DNA of 64,000 bases from Sipunculus nudus. Taxonomy: Eukaryota; Annelida; Sipuncula; Golfingiida; Sipunculidae. Of this stretch, positions 43,089 to 52,974 are shown piece after piece. Numbering within the stretch: position 1 is the stretch's first letter; each line of letters opens with the position of its first letter. The position numbers and the translations under genes are program-made. Where the stretch lies: contig CM049318.1 of assembly GCA_026874595.1 (NCBI GenBank), positions 43,752,456 to 43,816,455 on the forward strand, read 5' to 3'. A model generated the notes under the pieces. The model saw only the letters and a list, made by a program, of their open reading frames with translations, was not told where the DNA came from and did no database searches.

Positions 43089-43878
43089 GTTTGTGAAGGC
43101 TGAGCTTTATGTACATAGCCACAAACTTCTCACAATACCTGGACCCTTCACGGTATCTGTAACCGGTCACGTCAACGAGGTCTAAACCGACAGGAACGTG
43201 AACACCGTAACAGGGGAGAATAACCTCAGCCTCTAAATCTGTCTCCTGCTCGAACAATTCCGCGTTCACCATTTGTTTCACCTGACTTTTGAACTTCATA
43301 AGATCAACGGCTACGTGTGCCTTAGCGAGGGAACCTGGGATCCCGCCCTTGGTATTGTACATCTCGCTCATAGCTGCTAACATTTTGCATTCCACCACGT
43401 ACGCGGGGGGCAAGGAATGATCTGCTCGCATACATTCCTGGTAACGATAACGGCGTGTCGGGGTCAAGTCTGTGGAATGTACAGACAAGAAGGGACTTTC
43501 TGCTTGCTCAACCAACTTGTCCACCACATACACCATACACTCACCCTGTTCAGCGATCTTCTGTTTTATTCCTGCCAGCAAGCCTTTCAACATCAATTTT
43601 ACCATAAAAGTTATTGTACCACGGCAAGCGGCTAAACACATGTCACACCAAAATACACGACGGCATATTTCGTAGGTGATATTAAATGTACTGCGCCTTT
43701 CAACACGAGGGCGAACTAATTCACATTTCAACCCCCTACCACAACCGCAAAACCTGTCGTGTTCTAATCCTAACAGCTCCAAACTCGCCACAGTCACTTC
43801 GTTATTGTAACTCTCCATGTTTGCAAATAGACGCAAACACTGAACTGCTTCGGGCTTTATACGTTTCACGATATCCAC
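42952..43878 (-). CDS. Intact Cys-rich hypothetical viral protein, 308 aa
   Basis: It starts MDIVKRIKPEAVQ. Cys-rich clusters FCGCGRGLKC (about residue 43-52) and WCDMCLAAC (about 77-85) could bind zinc. The middle has a hydrophobic helix-like stretch (ITFMVKLMLKGLLAGI) too polar in context to be a clear membrane anchor. The C-terminus is acidic. No family is recognised. Its 3' end overlaps the RING gene in another frame, so the last 45 residues may be non-native. Confidence 0.55.
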   Translation of the reverse strand: MDIVKRIKPEAVQCLRLFANMESYNNEVTVASLELLGLEHDRFCGCGRGLKCELVRPRVERRSTFNITYEICRRVFWCDMCLAACRGTITFMVKLMLKGLLAGIKQKIAEQGECMVYVVDKLVEQAESPFLSVHSTDLTPTRRYRYQECMRADHSLPPAYVVECKMLAAMSEMYNTKGGIPGSLAKAHVAVDLMKFKSQVKQMVNAELFEQETDLEAEVILPCYGVHVPVGLDLVDVTGYRYREGSRYCEKFVAMYIKLSLHKHGENYTKEDELSPVPKSDFCGAGGSAMPETEMDSQHETECKEKTS

Positions 43879-44045
43879 CCTTGGCGACGGTAACGCGCCA
43901 TCAAGTCCCTGTGAGCTTTGTTGATTTTTGGTTTAGCTTTTTTGCGCCCACGTACTTTGTCAACGACTCGTTTCAATTTGCTGATCAAACCGCGCCCTCT
44001 CCTTCTGTGTCTGAAAACTCGCCTCTGACACTTTCTTTTCCCCAT
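43866..44045 (-). CDS. Small Arg/Lys-rich core-like protein, 59 aa
   Basis: The start MGKRKCQRR at 44,045 is chosen over an upstream ATG at 44,093 because the basic domain begins here. It is rich in Arg and Lys (FRHRRRGRG, VRGRKKAKPK). It resembles the small basic peptides at 34.2-35.1 kb but lacks the Gly/Leu tail. It overlaps the 308-aa gene's start by 13 bases. Probably DNA-binding. Confidence 0.5.
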   Translation of the reverse strand: MGKRKCQRRVFRHRRRGRGLISKLKRVVDKVRGRKKAKPKINKAHRDLMARYRRQGWIS

Positions 44046-44225
44046 TTCAACTTCTGCGTCAAGCGACTTATGAGTACGGCTCCCGTTCTGCACACCTTTC
44101 TTCTAACTGGACCTACTGTTAATGTCTCTACCAAGCAGTGCGATACTACACTTAGCAAACGTAAAAATGTTGACCACATTTTTATAAATGATACCACATC
44201 ACTCAGGGATTGATAATGTTTCACT

Positions 44226-44766
44226 TTAGTCATTGTTTGTCCACACTTCATCCTTCCCACCTTCATCATCCCCATCGATTTCTTCAAGTACGTCATCCAG
44301 GAATTTCTCAACTCTTCTGGACCGCTTCAACTTTTGCACAGATTTATCCAGTTTATCAATCACATTATCTAACATTCCACTCAGTTGACTCTCACTCACA
44401 TCGGCTCCCGGTTCCTGCAATTCAGTAGCATCAGAGTCTTGACCGTTTACTGGCGGGTCCTCTAATTCTTCTTCTTTTTCATCTCTTTCGGGAAGGAATT
44501 TTATCTTTTTTACACAACAGAAAGGGTCCTCCCTCTTCATACAACACGACCCATTCGTGTTTTCCTAGTTTAGGGTTGTACCTGTACACTTCGTACAAAC
44601 CGCTGTGTGTGTTTATTTTCCATTTTTCTCCTGGCGTTTCAATGGAGTTCTGTTTCATTGAAATGTAATCAGCTAAATCAGTCACCGTTGCAAAAGCGTG
44701 ATGACCGATGGCCACTGATCGCCGGACTAAGCCTTCCATGAATTTGTGTTCCTGATCCATCCTCAT
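44226..44766 (-). CDS. Overlapping or frameshifted acidic accessory gene(s)
   Basis: One frame (44,479-44,766, 95 aa) starts MRMDQEHKFMEG and reads as a folded domain until a basic end. Another frame (44,226-44,540, 104 aa) overlaps by 62 bases and is strongly acidic, with a helical C-terminus (LDNVIDKLDKSVQKL). They could be two overlapping genes, or one gene with a frameshift in the A-rich stretch near 44,490-44,520. No family is recognised. Confidence 0.45.
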
Positions 44767-44852
44767 ACAATATCAGTAACCAAATGCCCTGTGCTGTCAC
44801 TTTAGCCCCTTAATAGCTGTATTGTACTTCACCCTCACTTATTACTTCTCCT

Positions 44853-45343
44853 TTAAGCTAATTCAGGGAAAGGCCACAGCGGCTTCTCAGAAGCTGTTAA
44901 TTTCACACATTGCCTTATCTGTGTCACCAAATGAAACCAAAACAACTCTCCCATTTTGTACAACTGGCTTTTTACTTTGTATCCTACATACCCCTTCACA
45001 GGAATATCCACATTTATCATCTCTTCTCCGAAAGCTTGTATCTCTTTCACCCACTCCAACGCTCCTTTTTCTTTTAAAAAAGACAAATCTACACTCGTTA
45101 CACCCGCAAAAAGGAAATACTGGTACCCACGGTACATGTGTTTTCTTATGTAGGTTAGCAAAAACTCATTCGAACGCGGTAACACATCCCTATCTGTGGC
45201 CAGATTCATGCTCAACAGCTTCTTACACATCAACATGTCAGTGCTTACAGTCTCCTTAATTTTTAACACGCTCTGCTGTAACCTGGTAAATCTTCCTGGG
45301 CCATATAATCACGCAATATATCAAAATATTCTGTGAGGGTCAT
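44853..45343 (-). pseudogene. Accessory gene with a probable frameshift near its start
   Basis: An ATG at 45,343 starts MTLTEYFDILRDYM. That frame stops after about 26 residues. The neighbouring frame carries on as QQSVLKIKETVST and stays open to 44,853 (138 aa from the internal ATG at 45,269). The two parts meet near 45,275, suggesting one lost or gained base. The main part is helical and basic at first, then hydrophobic-rich. Function unknown. Confidence 0.45.
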
Positions 45344-45359
45344 TTTTTTCTACACTCTT

Positions 45360-45602
45360 CTACTCTTCAAACTCTCTCACAAACAATTCAGCTATATCTT
45401 TCTGAATGTCACCAAATGTACAGAGAGCACTAATATATGGTCCGGAGCGTTTTTTTCTCCAAAAGGTAACATTTTTCATAATCAATACGTTCACACAAAA
45501 CCTCACACAGCTCTTACAACCTATAAACCACGTACAACGATGTTGCATCAACATTGAAAGGTTGCCAATTCGCGAATTGAAATTGGTTCTTACATTTCTC
45601 AA
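45360..45602 (-). CDS. Small Cys-rich hypothetical viral protein, 80 aa
   Basis: It starts MRNVRTNFNS. HRCTWFIGCKSC and RFCVNV give four Cys and a His that could bind a metal. The C-terminus is acidic (IAELFVREFEE). It lies 17 bases upstream of the previous gene's start. No family is recognised. Confidence 0.4.
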   Translation of the reverse strand: MRNVRTNFNSRIGNLSMLMQHRCTWFIGCKSCVRFCVNVLIMKNVTFWRKKRSGPYISALCTFGDIQKDIAELFVREFEE

Positions 45603-45641
45603 ATCGATTGTATAGGTAGAAAACCCTACCTTACATACGAA

Positions 45642-45880
45642 TCACCCCCCTTCACACAACCCTGTGGAACCCCAGTCAATGCCACGCATGTGATCTACGG
45701 CTGTTTTCATTGGGTGTCTTTGTGCTTGAAGGTGCGCATATTTACAATACTTGTCCCACACAGATTCCACGTACAACTTCCCCTCTTCTATAGTACGCAA
45801 ATCGTTCTCCATCATCGCAGCTTCCCTCCAATCTCTGCTGTACCCGTACAATAATGGGAGCGTATTGTCGTGGAACAGGT
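45642..45880 (-). pseudogene. Accessory gene cut by the element's right edge
   Basis: The first ATG gives 69 aa from 45,851 (MYGYSRDW), but coding-like sequence in the same frame (LFHDNTLPLL) runs up to about 45,880, where host-like sequence begins. The gene's 5' part is therefore missing. The frame ends at a G-run near 45,646, where a shift may also have occurred. The protein is helical and charged, with no known motif. Confidence 0.4.
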
Positions 45881-46132
45881 CATATGGTCATTTTGATGTT
45901 TATATGACACATGCAAATAGTAACTGCAAGTGTTACTACTTTGGTTACTTGGTAGTGGTAGTTTGGCATATCTCTGCAGTTTAGGATCATCAATACCAGG
46001 ACAAATAGGTTTTGATACAACATCTGTTTGATTGGTAACACCTGCAGGTGGTTCACGTTGGAACTGGAATTTTTTACTAAATTTATGAGACAACTGACAC
46101 GAAGGCAAATATTTGTACAAAATTTGTTCCAT
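45881..46132 (-). other. Coding-like stretch flanking the insertion (possible host exon)
   Basis: A minus-strand frame starting MEQILYKYLPSCQ at 46,132 reads through PPAGVTNQTDVVSKPICPG and continues into the virus-like element at about 45,880. Its AT-rich composition matches the flanks rather than the element. It may be an exon of the THAP gene interrupted by the insertion, or chance. No family is recognised. Confidence 0.35.
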
Positions 46133-46709
46133 AAAAATAATTTTTTAGTGGTTTTCTACAACAGGGCATCAAATGGATTTTCATGTAACCATTGTAGATT
46201 ATAAATATTATTTAACATTATTTAAATATGACATTTTATATATATTGTAAAGAAATGTTTTGTAACACTACAACATGTTAGCGTACCAAGTTGCTTCTAA
46301 AAATATTAATCCCAAACACATTATTTAATTATTTTCAATCAAATAGTATTGTTAACCCAAGCACATAACTGATTATGTTAGAGTCACAAATTTTACTCCC
46401 TGCTAACAATGATTATAGTATTTGCAAAAATAAAAATCAAGACTTAATGATTAACACATAATTGCAAGGAGTGTTAAACATGAATCTTTCACTGCCACAA
46501 ATATTGTATAGTCTTTGGTTATTTCAAATTCAGTTCTGTAAATGGAAGCGTTATTGGGTTAAACTTGGGGTTTTATAAATGTAAATAGGGAAGGGTCATG
46601 GGGTTCAACCTGGTTTTGTAAATGTATAACCCAACAGTCATATCAAATACAACACAAACACATGGAACTGTGAAAAAAAAAATAAACATGTTTGTGCAAA
46701 CTTGCTCAC
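46133..46709. other. AT-rich stretch without recognised genes
   Basis: No exon, repeat or RNA gene is recognised. It may be an intron of the THAP gene. Confidence 0.3.
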
Positions 46710-48889
46710 AGGTGGTTTCCGGGGGACTGGCTTTGGAGTTTCCACAGACTTTTTGGGCATGTTTCTGGTAGGCAAACTCTCCTGCACAAGCTGTCTACGG
46801 CCACTAGGCCCTTGTAAAACATCAATACTCAGCAATAAAGAAATAGACATATGCATTGTAAATTTTTATTTTTGCATACAAAATATTTGTTACATTATTC
46901 ACTTTCAGAAGTATATCTTACAAGTAAAAACAAACAAATAAATAATCATTCAACTTAAACAACAAGTCTAATGCTGAGATAATATTTGCACTATCTTATC
47001 ATAATATAATTTGTATCTGTGATTAAAAATAAGCAAACAAAAAATTTTAAAATAATGATCAAAGTTTTTAAATTAAATGCACAAATTATAAAAAATAACT
47101 AAGTATTTTCTTATTAAAATATAATATAGAGTGGAACCCAACAATTACGACCACCTGACCAAAGGGTTGGTTCTTTAGGGATGGTCGTATTTGTGAAACT
47201 CTTTAGTTACCTGGATCGTATATTTGGGACCAAGCAGAGTGGTCATAATTGTTGGGGTGGTCGTAATTGTGGGTGGTCGCAAGGCGGGTTTCCACTGCAC
47301 ATATAAAATATTTTATTTTCATTAATAATTCTTAGCTCAGCTGACTATTACTCATCTGAGCTATAGTGGTAGTCCTTTGTCCGTCTGTCCCTCCTGTCAT
47401 TGAGCCCTAGTTCCTGAGCTCTTAATTTTGTATTTTTATTGCAACTTCAAAAAATCTTTGGTGATCCAGTTTTAAATGTCACAATCAGCTGAGCGCCGTG
47501 ACTCATTGGTCCCTTGTTTTTAACAAATATGCATCAATTCGTATTTCAATATTAGCACTTCCTTATGTGTTTTTTATGTATGTTTTTTTTTAAAACATGT
47601 ATGATTATAAAGATGAATTTGCATTTGTGTGTGAGTGGGTTCACATTGCCAAGTTTGTATTATACCACAGATTTATTATTAACTGAGATATTATATACAT
47701 ACTTTATGTTTATTTCATTAAATACTTTCATTATTATAATTTATTTAGTATTTATAAATAGTATTTATAATTGTAATAAATTTCTCACATTTATTTTGGC
47801 ATTTTCTTGTTTGTAATATTAATTTATGTCATGATAATGTGGGAGAAACTCGAAAAATTTTATGAAATTTTATGCAATATGTACATGCTAAATAGTGTTG
47901 TTCAAGGAAAAGAAACCATGCCAATAATCATAGGATTGGAACTTGGTTTTTAATTCAAAATTTATTAGTAGGTGTATATGCCTCACTAATTGCCTGATAT
48001 TAAGATTGCACATCTGTGTACTGCAATCATGATGGATTGATAGCAAGGACAGTGCAATTTAATGATCACTAGGGTCAGGCCTCGCGTGTTTCCAGCAAAT
48101 TTTTATATAGGGTATTTATTATATAGGGTATAGATTGTTTACTGGAATATCTAAACATTTTGAAAATGTTCTTTAGCAACTTTTTCATTCCTCACTTTCA
48201 AGCAGAGTGCAAATATTAAGTTAGGTGTGAATAGAAAACCGTGTGCAAGCTTATTGTTCTGGAAAATTAACATTTTCCCTGAAAATACAATGCAACTGGA
48301 AAATTGGTTTGTTCATGATACGCTGCAATAAAGACATTCCAAACACATTCTGTGAGGTTTTATATGTTTTTATTATATTAAGTGATTACATGGTGCTGCG
48401 ACATGACAATTACCTGTAACAAAAGAGTTGTCCTCAAAGTGCCTGGAACATATGTAAGCTGATGACGGATTGAAACTGTTGTCAGCGCGATCTATTTTCG
48501 CCACCATTCTAGCAAACCAGTTTGGATATTTTTCTGTAAAATTCAATGAATAAATACATTAATTCTCGTAATTTAAGGTCTGAAACATTTGATCATTTCG
48601 CGCTGAATATCAATTAATACAGTGATTGACTTTAACTTACACAGGTAATATGAATATATTTTGACATTTCTTTGTTTACATGGTTACACCCCCTTTTATC
48701 ACCCATTGTATACATCCAGTTAATCTTTTGGTGGCACTGCAATTGCATGATGAATTTAGAAAACCTTTAAGATATACTAAAAACAAAACTTGTGTTACCT
48801 TTATCTGGAATTTTATGGAAGGAAAGCCCACGGCATTTCAGCTGGGAAGCGCTGCACCCCACCATGCAGCAAAATTTACCTCTTGGCAT
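46710..48889 (-). CDS. THAP-domain zinc-finger gene (N-terminal exons)
   Basis: Exon 1 (48,799-48,889) starts MPRGKFCCMVGC and ends with donor gtaaca. Exon 2 (48,414-48,533, acceptor tttacag, donor gtaatt) carries YPNWFARMV and YICSRHFEDNSF. Exons 1 and 2 join in phase and give a complete THAP C2CH signature (Cys-x4-Cys, later Cys-x2-His), a DNA-binding domain shared with P-element and Kolobok transposases. A probable later exon at 46,710-46,827 (donor gtgagc) reads GPSGRRQLVQ and NMPKKSVETPKP; its phase does not fit exon 2 directly, so an exon is missing or a junction is wrong. The rest may have been displaced by the virus-like insertion. Confidence 0.7.
47130..47302. mobile_element. Short pogo-like MITE
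   Basis: The left end agtggaacccaacaattacgaccac and the right end gtggtcgcaaggcgggtttccact form an imperfect inverted pair, with internal ggtcgtaattgt. This resembles very short pogo/Tigger-type MITEs. It lies in an intron of the THAP gene. Confidence 0.5.
47303..48413. other. AT-rich intronic stretch
   Basis: No coding exon or repeat pair is recognised between the short MITE and THAP exon 2. Several AATAAA sites occur by composition. Confidence 0.3.
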
Positions 48890-49069
48890 CGTGCAAACTG
48901 TCAGACCTGCGATGACAGACGACATTTGGAATTGCAAATGCTTGATTAATTTAATTGCTTAGTTAAATTATGAATATTTAGGATTTTGTTTAATTATAAA
49001 AGCCGTCAACTAAGCTTATTTTTTAATTTATTTGTATGGCAGCTTCTAGTTAGTATGTTTTTTGTGAAA

Positions 49070-49225
49070 AAAATCTTCGCCTACCTGCCGAGTGCCGCTT
49101 CACGCGAAAATGACCAGTCGTCCCGCCGGAAGTAAACATCCCCTCTTATTTTTCGCGCATGCGCGACGCAACATACGTGACGTCAGGGGCAAGTTGGCAG
49201 TCCATCTCTTTCTATGTCTATGGTT
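49070..49225 (-). repeat. Right terminal inverted-repeat-like block of the ~37-kb segment
   Basis: The outer 29 bases, ending ctatgtctatgg, are an exact inverted copy of 12,029-12,057. Inside, ccggaagtaaacatcccctctta and tgccgcttcac match the left block in order and spacing. It lies upstream of the THAP gene, is CpG-rich, and contains cgcatgcgcg and cgtgacgtca motifs, so it may act as a promoter. Confidence 0.6.
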
Positions 49226-50339
49226 TTAACAGTTCCTGCAGACTGATGGCACCAACTTACAAAGTCCTCACGCACCCCTTAGTAGTGGTCACCCTGATGA
49301 GATCAACACGTTTAACCTGATGAGATTAACAGATTAGGACCTGGTCTGTACAAATAAGGGGCCGGTGACCATGACTAGGAGATTATGCAATCAGTACCCA
49401 GACATCATAAAACAAAGGCTTGTTATGTGTGAAATTCACAAGGTAAAGCAGCGTTTCCATGTGCGCGTATATGCCTATGTGCGTATATGCGTGAAAAAAT
49501 AGGTGTGTTTCCATGGGCACTCGGTAAAACCCGGAATATCCGCGGAATTTCCTAGGATATTCCGAGATTCCTCGGAATAAAAGTTAAAGCAATTTCCCTC
49601 GGCGGAGGACCCATGACAGAAAGAAAAATGAACCTAAACCTAATAATAATCTTCCTATTTCTTCAGGGTTCAGTTCTAATCTACTACTTATTAATGTATA
49701 TTCTACGTTTTTCCGAGCCAGATTTGACATGCCCGGGACGAAGTTTAGGCAATGTTTATGGTGGACTAACCTAAATCCGGCGGTTTTAGGACAATTCTGG
49801 AAGAGTATAAACAGCTGAAGGCCTGGATAAAAAGGATATAGTCAAATCGCCAGTAAAGCGAGATAATTTGAGATTTATCAGATATACTCCTCTTACTGAT
49901 AATAAGATTATTTAATATTGTGGAAGGCCACAACTAAAGAAAGGGGCGGGACATGGAGGCTTCAATAGTATTATGTGTTTTACCTGCAGAATTCTCTGTT
50001 TTATCACTTTTACATGCTTATTTTTACATGCATAGTCAATGTGTAATATGTTATTTTTATGTATTTTTTATGTATTATTTTTATGTGTCTATTTACTTAT
50101 TTATTTTAATGTAATGAATTGCAAGTCAACGAAAAATTCCTGGAACTGAAGGCTAATAAATGTTATCTTATCTTATCTTAATATCCTATCTTGTCCACAT
50201 TTACCACTGGCATTATTAAAATTCTATTTTGTTATTAGTTAAATGAACAAAGAAGAAAATTTCTTAAAAATAATAAATTAACAACTGAACCATAATAAAC
50301 AAATTAAATATTTACAAATTAAAAGTAAATTAAACCTTA

Positions 50340-50890
50340 CGAAATACACCATGCAGATACCAGTTATCAATGTTTGAAATATTTGCATATGACAAGTTAA
50401 AAGTTGAAATACAAGTAATACTAGTATCAATTTATGCATTACGTACAAATGAAAAGTAAAATGATCATGTAATACACTCCGTATACCAGGTGTTAATGTA
50501 TGTATTATATTTACAAATGAAAAGTGAAATCATCTTGAAATACATTATGTACGTTACCAGGTGACAATGCAGAGGAGAGGAATTAATAAAGGGGTGGGCC
50601 CTGTTTTCCAGTCCTTATTGATGAATTTAAAATTCAATAAACTATTGTTTATTCAATGTATGAAAAACAAATTACAAATATAAAGTAAAATGATAATGAA
50701 GTTCATGTTACACCAGATGTCAAGAAATGAAATATTTACATAATGAAAAGTGAAATGCTCATCATGTCAAATACATGTTATACCAAGTGATAATTACTGA
50801 AATATTTACAAATGAAAAGTGAAATGATCTTGAAATTCACGTTATACCTAGTGTCTATGTATGAACAATTTACAAATGCAACATTCAGTA
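50340..50890. repeat. Degenerate tandem repeat, units of roughly 80-90 bp
   Basis: Units share aaatgaaaagt(g/a)aaatgat, then (t/g)aaata(c/t)a(c/t)..ta, then taccaggtg(t/a)caatgta. About six copies are visible, at differing degrees of decay. They lie inside the inner inverted-repeat element. Confidence 0.55.
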
Positions 50891-51090
50891 AAAGTAAATG
50901 AATATTAGTACAACTATGATTTTGATTCTAACAGCTAGGGAAATAGTAAAAATAACACAAATACAGAAATTATGGATATAAATTAACACACACATTCCCT
51001 GACATATATCAACATATGATAACTTAATCAATATATGTATTAATTTATAAATATTACTATTTGAATATTAGTACAAGATTTTAAATATTC

Positions 51091-51099
<9 letters not shown>

Positions 51100-51130
<31 letters not shown>
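51100..51130. repeat. TA microsatellite
   Basis: A run of TA dinucleotides. Confidence 0.9.
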
Positions 51131-51135
<5 letters not shown>

Positions 51136-52354
51136 GATTATATATACTTGTACATTTTATTACACCATTATACATTAAAATCTAAAGACCCAAGTTTTTA
51201 AATAATAATGAAAGTAATGCGCTGCAAAAGAATTAAAAGGTATTATGCAACAGGTATAAAAAATTTGAAATGGAGAAACTGTATTTTACTTATGAGGTTT
51301 TAAGTGGGTTTTAAGTTGCCGTGGGGCTGGATTCTCCGGGAATTTTCCTGACGCTTCCAAATTACTAGTAAACATGGGCTCGTTCAAGCCTTTTGAAAAG
51401 ATGGTCATATAATTGTCCGCTGTACCTTAATAAGGTAAAGATTATAACTGAATCCAAAAGAAAGGGGAAGATTATTATTCATTCTTTAGGTATGGGTACT
51501 TTCTTCCGACTTTCTTGAGTCGTCCGACGAGGGAAATCGCTTAAACTTTGATTCCGAGATACCTCGGAATTTCCGAGGATATTCCGCGGATATTCCGGGT
51601 TTTACCGAGTGCCGTTTCCATATGCGCGTATATGCGTATATATGCGTTAACTGGAAATTTATACAGTGGATCAGCAGGCCTTCCACAAAAAGATGTTGAA
51701 ATGACGTCATTTTACCCTGAATCCCTGAGTTCACGCAGACCCTATGCGTGAAAATCGTTCCCGTGGCGAATTTTACGCATATACGCTGACGGACACATGG
51801 AAACGCCCCAGTTACAAATTCAGATGAGCGATTTTTCACGCATATACGCATATACACGCACATAGAAACGCTGCTTAACGCAGAGGTTTGTGAATTGTAT
51901 ACTAAAGATAAAATTCACAAAATCAGTAAAGTTATAATAATAATTAAAATATTCATTTTATTGAGAACAGCTGTAAATGAGAGCGAGAAGTCTGACATGA
52001 AATAACAAGAATATACATCCTATCATACAACATCTTACAACCTTGATTTTTTTTTCAAATTTTTACGCATTTATTAAGACCTTCAAAGATGTGGTTGTCT
52101 GTTAACAGGCACAAATTGTAACCATTGCGCCTAGAATCTAACTTGACACCCAGGGAGGGCCATGAAAAATCTCCTTGGAAACCTAAAATTAGGTCTCTGT
52201 TACCCATATCCTCTGAGCTATGCTTAATTTGAACGGTGATACCACCCACAAAATTTGACAAAATTCCTTTTGTGATTGTTTTCCTAGTATGCTGAGCGTC
52301 ATGACCCCTGGGTCACTTGTTATATAAAATTAACATTATTGAATAAGATGAATG

Positions 52355-52700
52355 CATTTACTGCAAGAATGAACAAGAAACTTTTATGCATTTATTTTGG
52401 AACTGTCAATTTTCTAAATTATTTTTGAAGGAGGTATTTACCAATTTGAAATCACTTGGTTCACTAGATGCAGCATTTCATCTTGCAGCTGAACTTGCCA
52501 TGCATATTTGTATGTTCTGAATCCAGCTGGTTAATTTTTCTTGCCTTCATGATAAAAAGGCTTATTAATGCGAGTAGATGGAATAAACAAAAACCAACAG
52601 TCATATTTAAAAGGTACATTTAATACAATTAAACGGGATAACATTTACGATATACATTTAAGCAGGAACGACTGTACTTGTATGTAAAAGAAATATTGTA
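52355..52700 (+). pseudogene. L1/Tx1-like LINE 3' fragment
   Basis: The frame reads CKNEQETFMHLFWNCQFSK, the same Cys/His motif (ETxxHLFWxCP-like) found in the LINE at 1,950-4,876. It then degrades, with FSCLHDKK-like remnants near 52,540. Only the C-terminal part and tail are present. Confidence 0.6.
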
Positions 52701-52974
52701 GGCCAAGATGAACTAAGTCAAGTACAACAACACATGTACTGATGGATGTATTGTGTTATGTTCTTGATAAATGCTGTTCATATACAAAATGTATCGTAAT
52801 CAAAAGGTATCATAATTAGAATGTACCGTAACAAGATATCATATGAAGTAAGAAGAAGATGGAGAAGAAGAAGGTGTTGACACCTACAATAGAAATCATA
52901 TGTCTAAGATTTAACATATTTAATATTTTCCATACAAATCCTGGGTATTTTTAAAAAAAGCTTGATCTATTATG

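Larger units (their letters stand above)
20290..45880. mobile_element. Endogenous Polinton/Maverick (adintovirus-like) element, ~25.5 kb, decayed
   Basis: The element holds the diagnostic set: protein-primed family B polymerase, packaging ATPase, retroviral-type integrase, penton-like minor capsid protein, major capsid protein and adenain-type protease. Known Polintons are usually 15-20 kb; this one is longer because of an 8-kb, mostly minus-strand accessory block. Edges are approximate. I could not find matching terminal inverted repeats, and the right edge cuts into an open frame, so at least that end is probably truncated. Its genes are packed with few gaps, richer in G and C than the flanks, and mostly intron-free. 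Core replication genes are broken, so it is an old copy. Confidence 0.85.
49515..51613. mobile_element. Inner inverted-repeat element with 8-bp target duplication
   Basis: Ends are ggcactcggtaaaacccgga and tccgggttttaccgagtgcc, inverted, followed by ccgcggaatttcc-type arms. The flanks gtttccat (49,507-49,514 and 51,614-51,621) are identical, a probable 8-bp duplication. It holds tandem repeats and no transposase. An alternative is that the flanking match reflects repeats of the outer element. Confidence 0.65.
49447..51876. mobile_element. Outer inverted-repeat element with GCGTATATGCG arms
   Basis: Its left end aagcagcgtttccatgtgcg and right end cgcacatagaaacgctgctt are inverted repeats, continuing into gcgtatatgcg-type repeats. 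It contains another element (49,515-51,613). No transposase frame is seen. Target duplication is not clear. Confidence 0.65.

Noticed and set aside
43686-44213. 175-aa open frame on the plus strand
   Set aside because: It lies over minus-strand genes, has low-complexity Ser/Thr/Phe composition and no motif.
20290-45880. A herpesvirus- or adenovirus-derived insertion
   Set aside because: The combination of protein-primed polymerase, rve integrase, FtsK-type ATPase and adenain fits Polinton/adintovirus; adenoviruses lack the integrase and herpesviruses lack this set.
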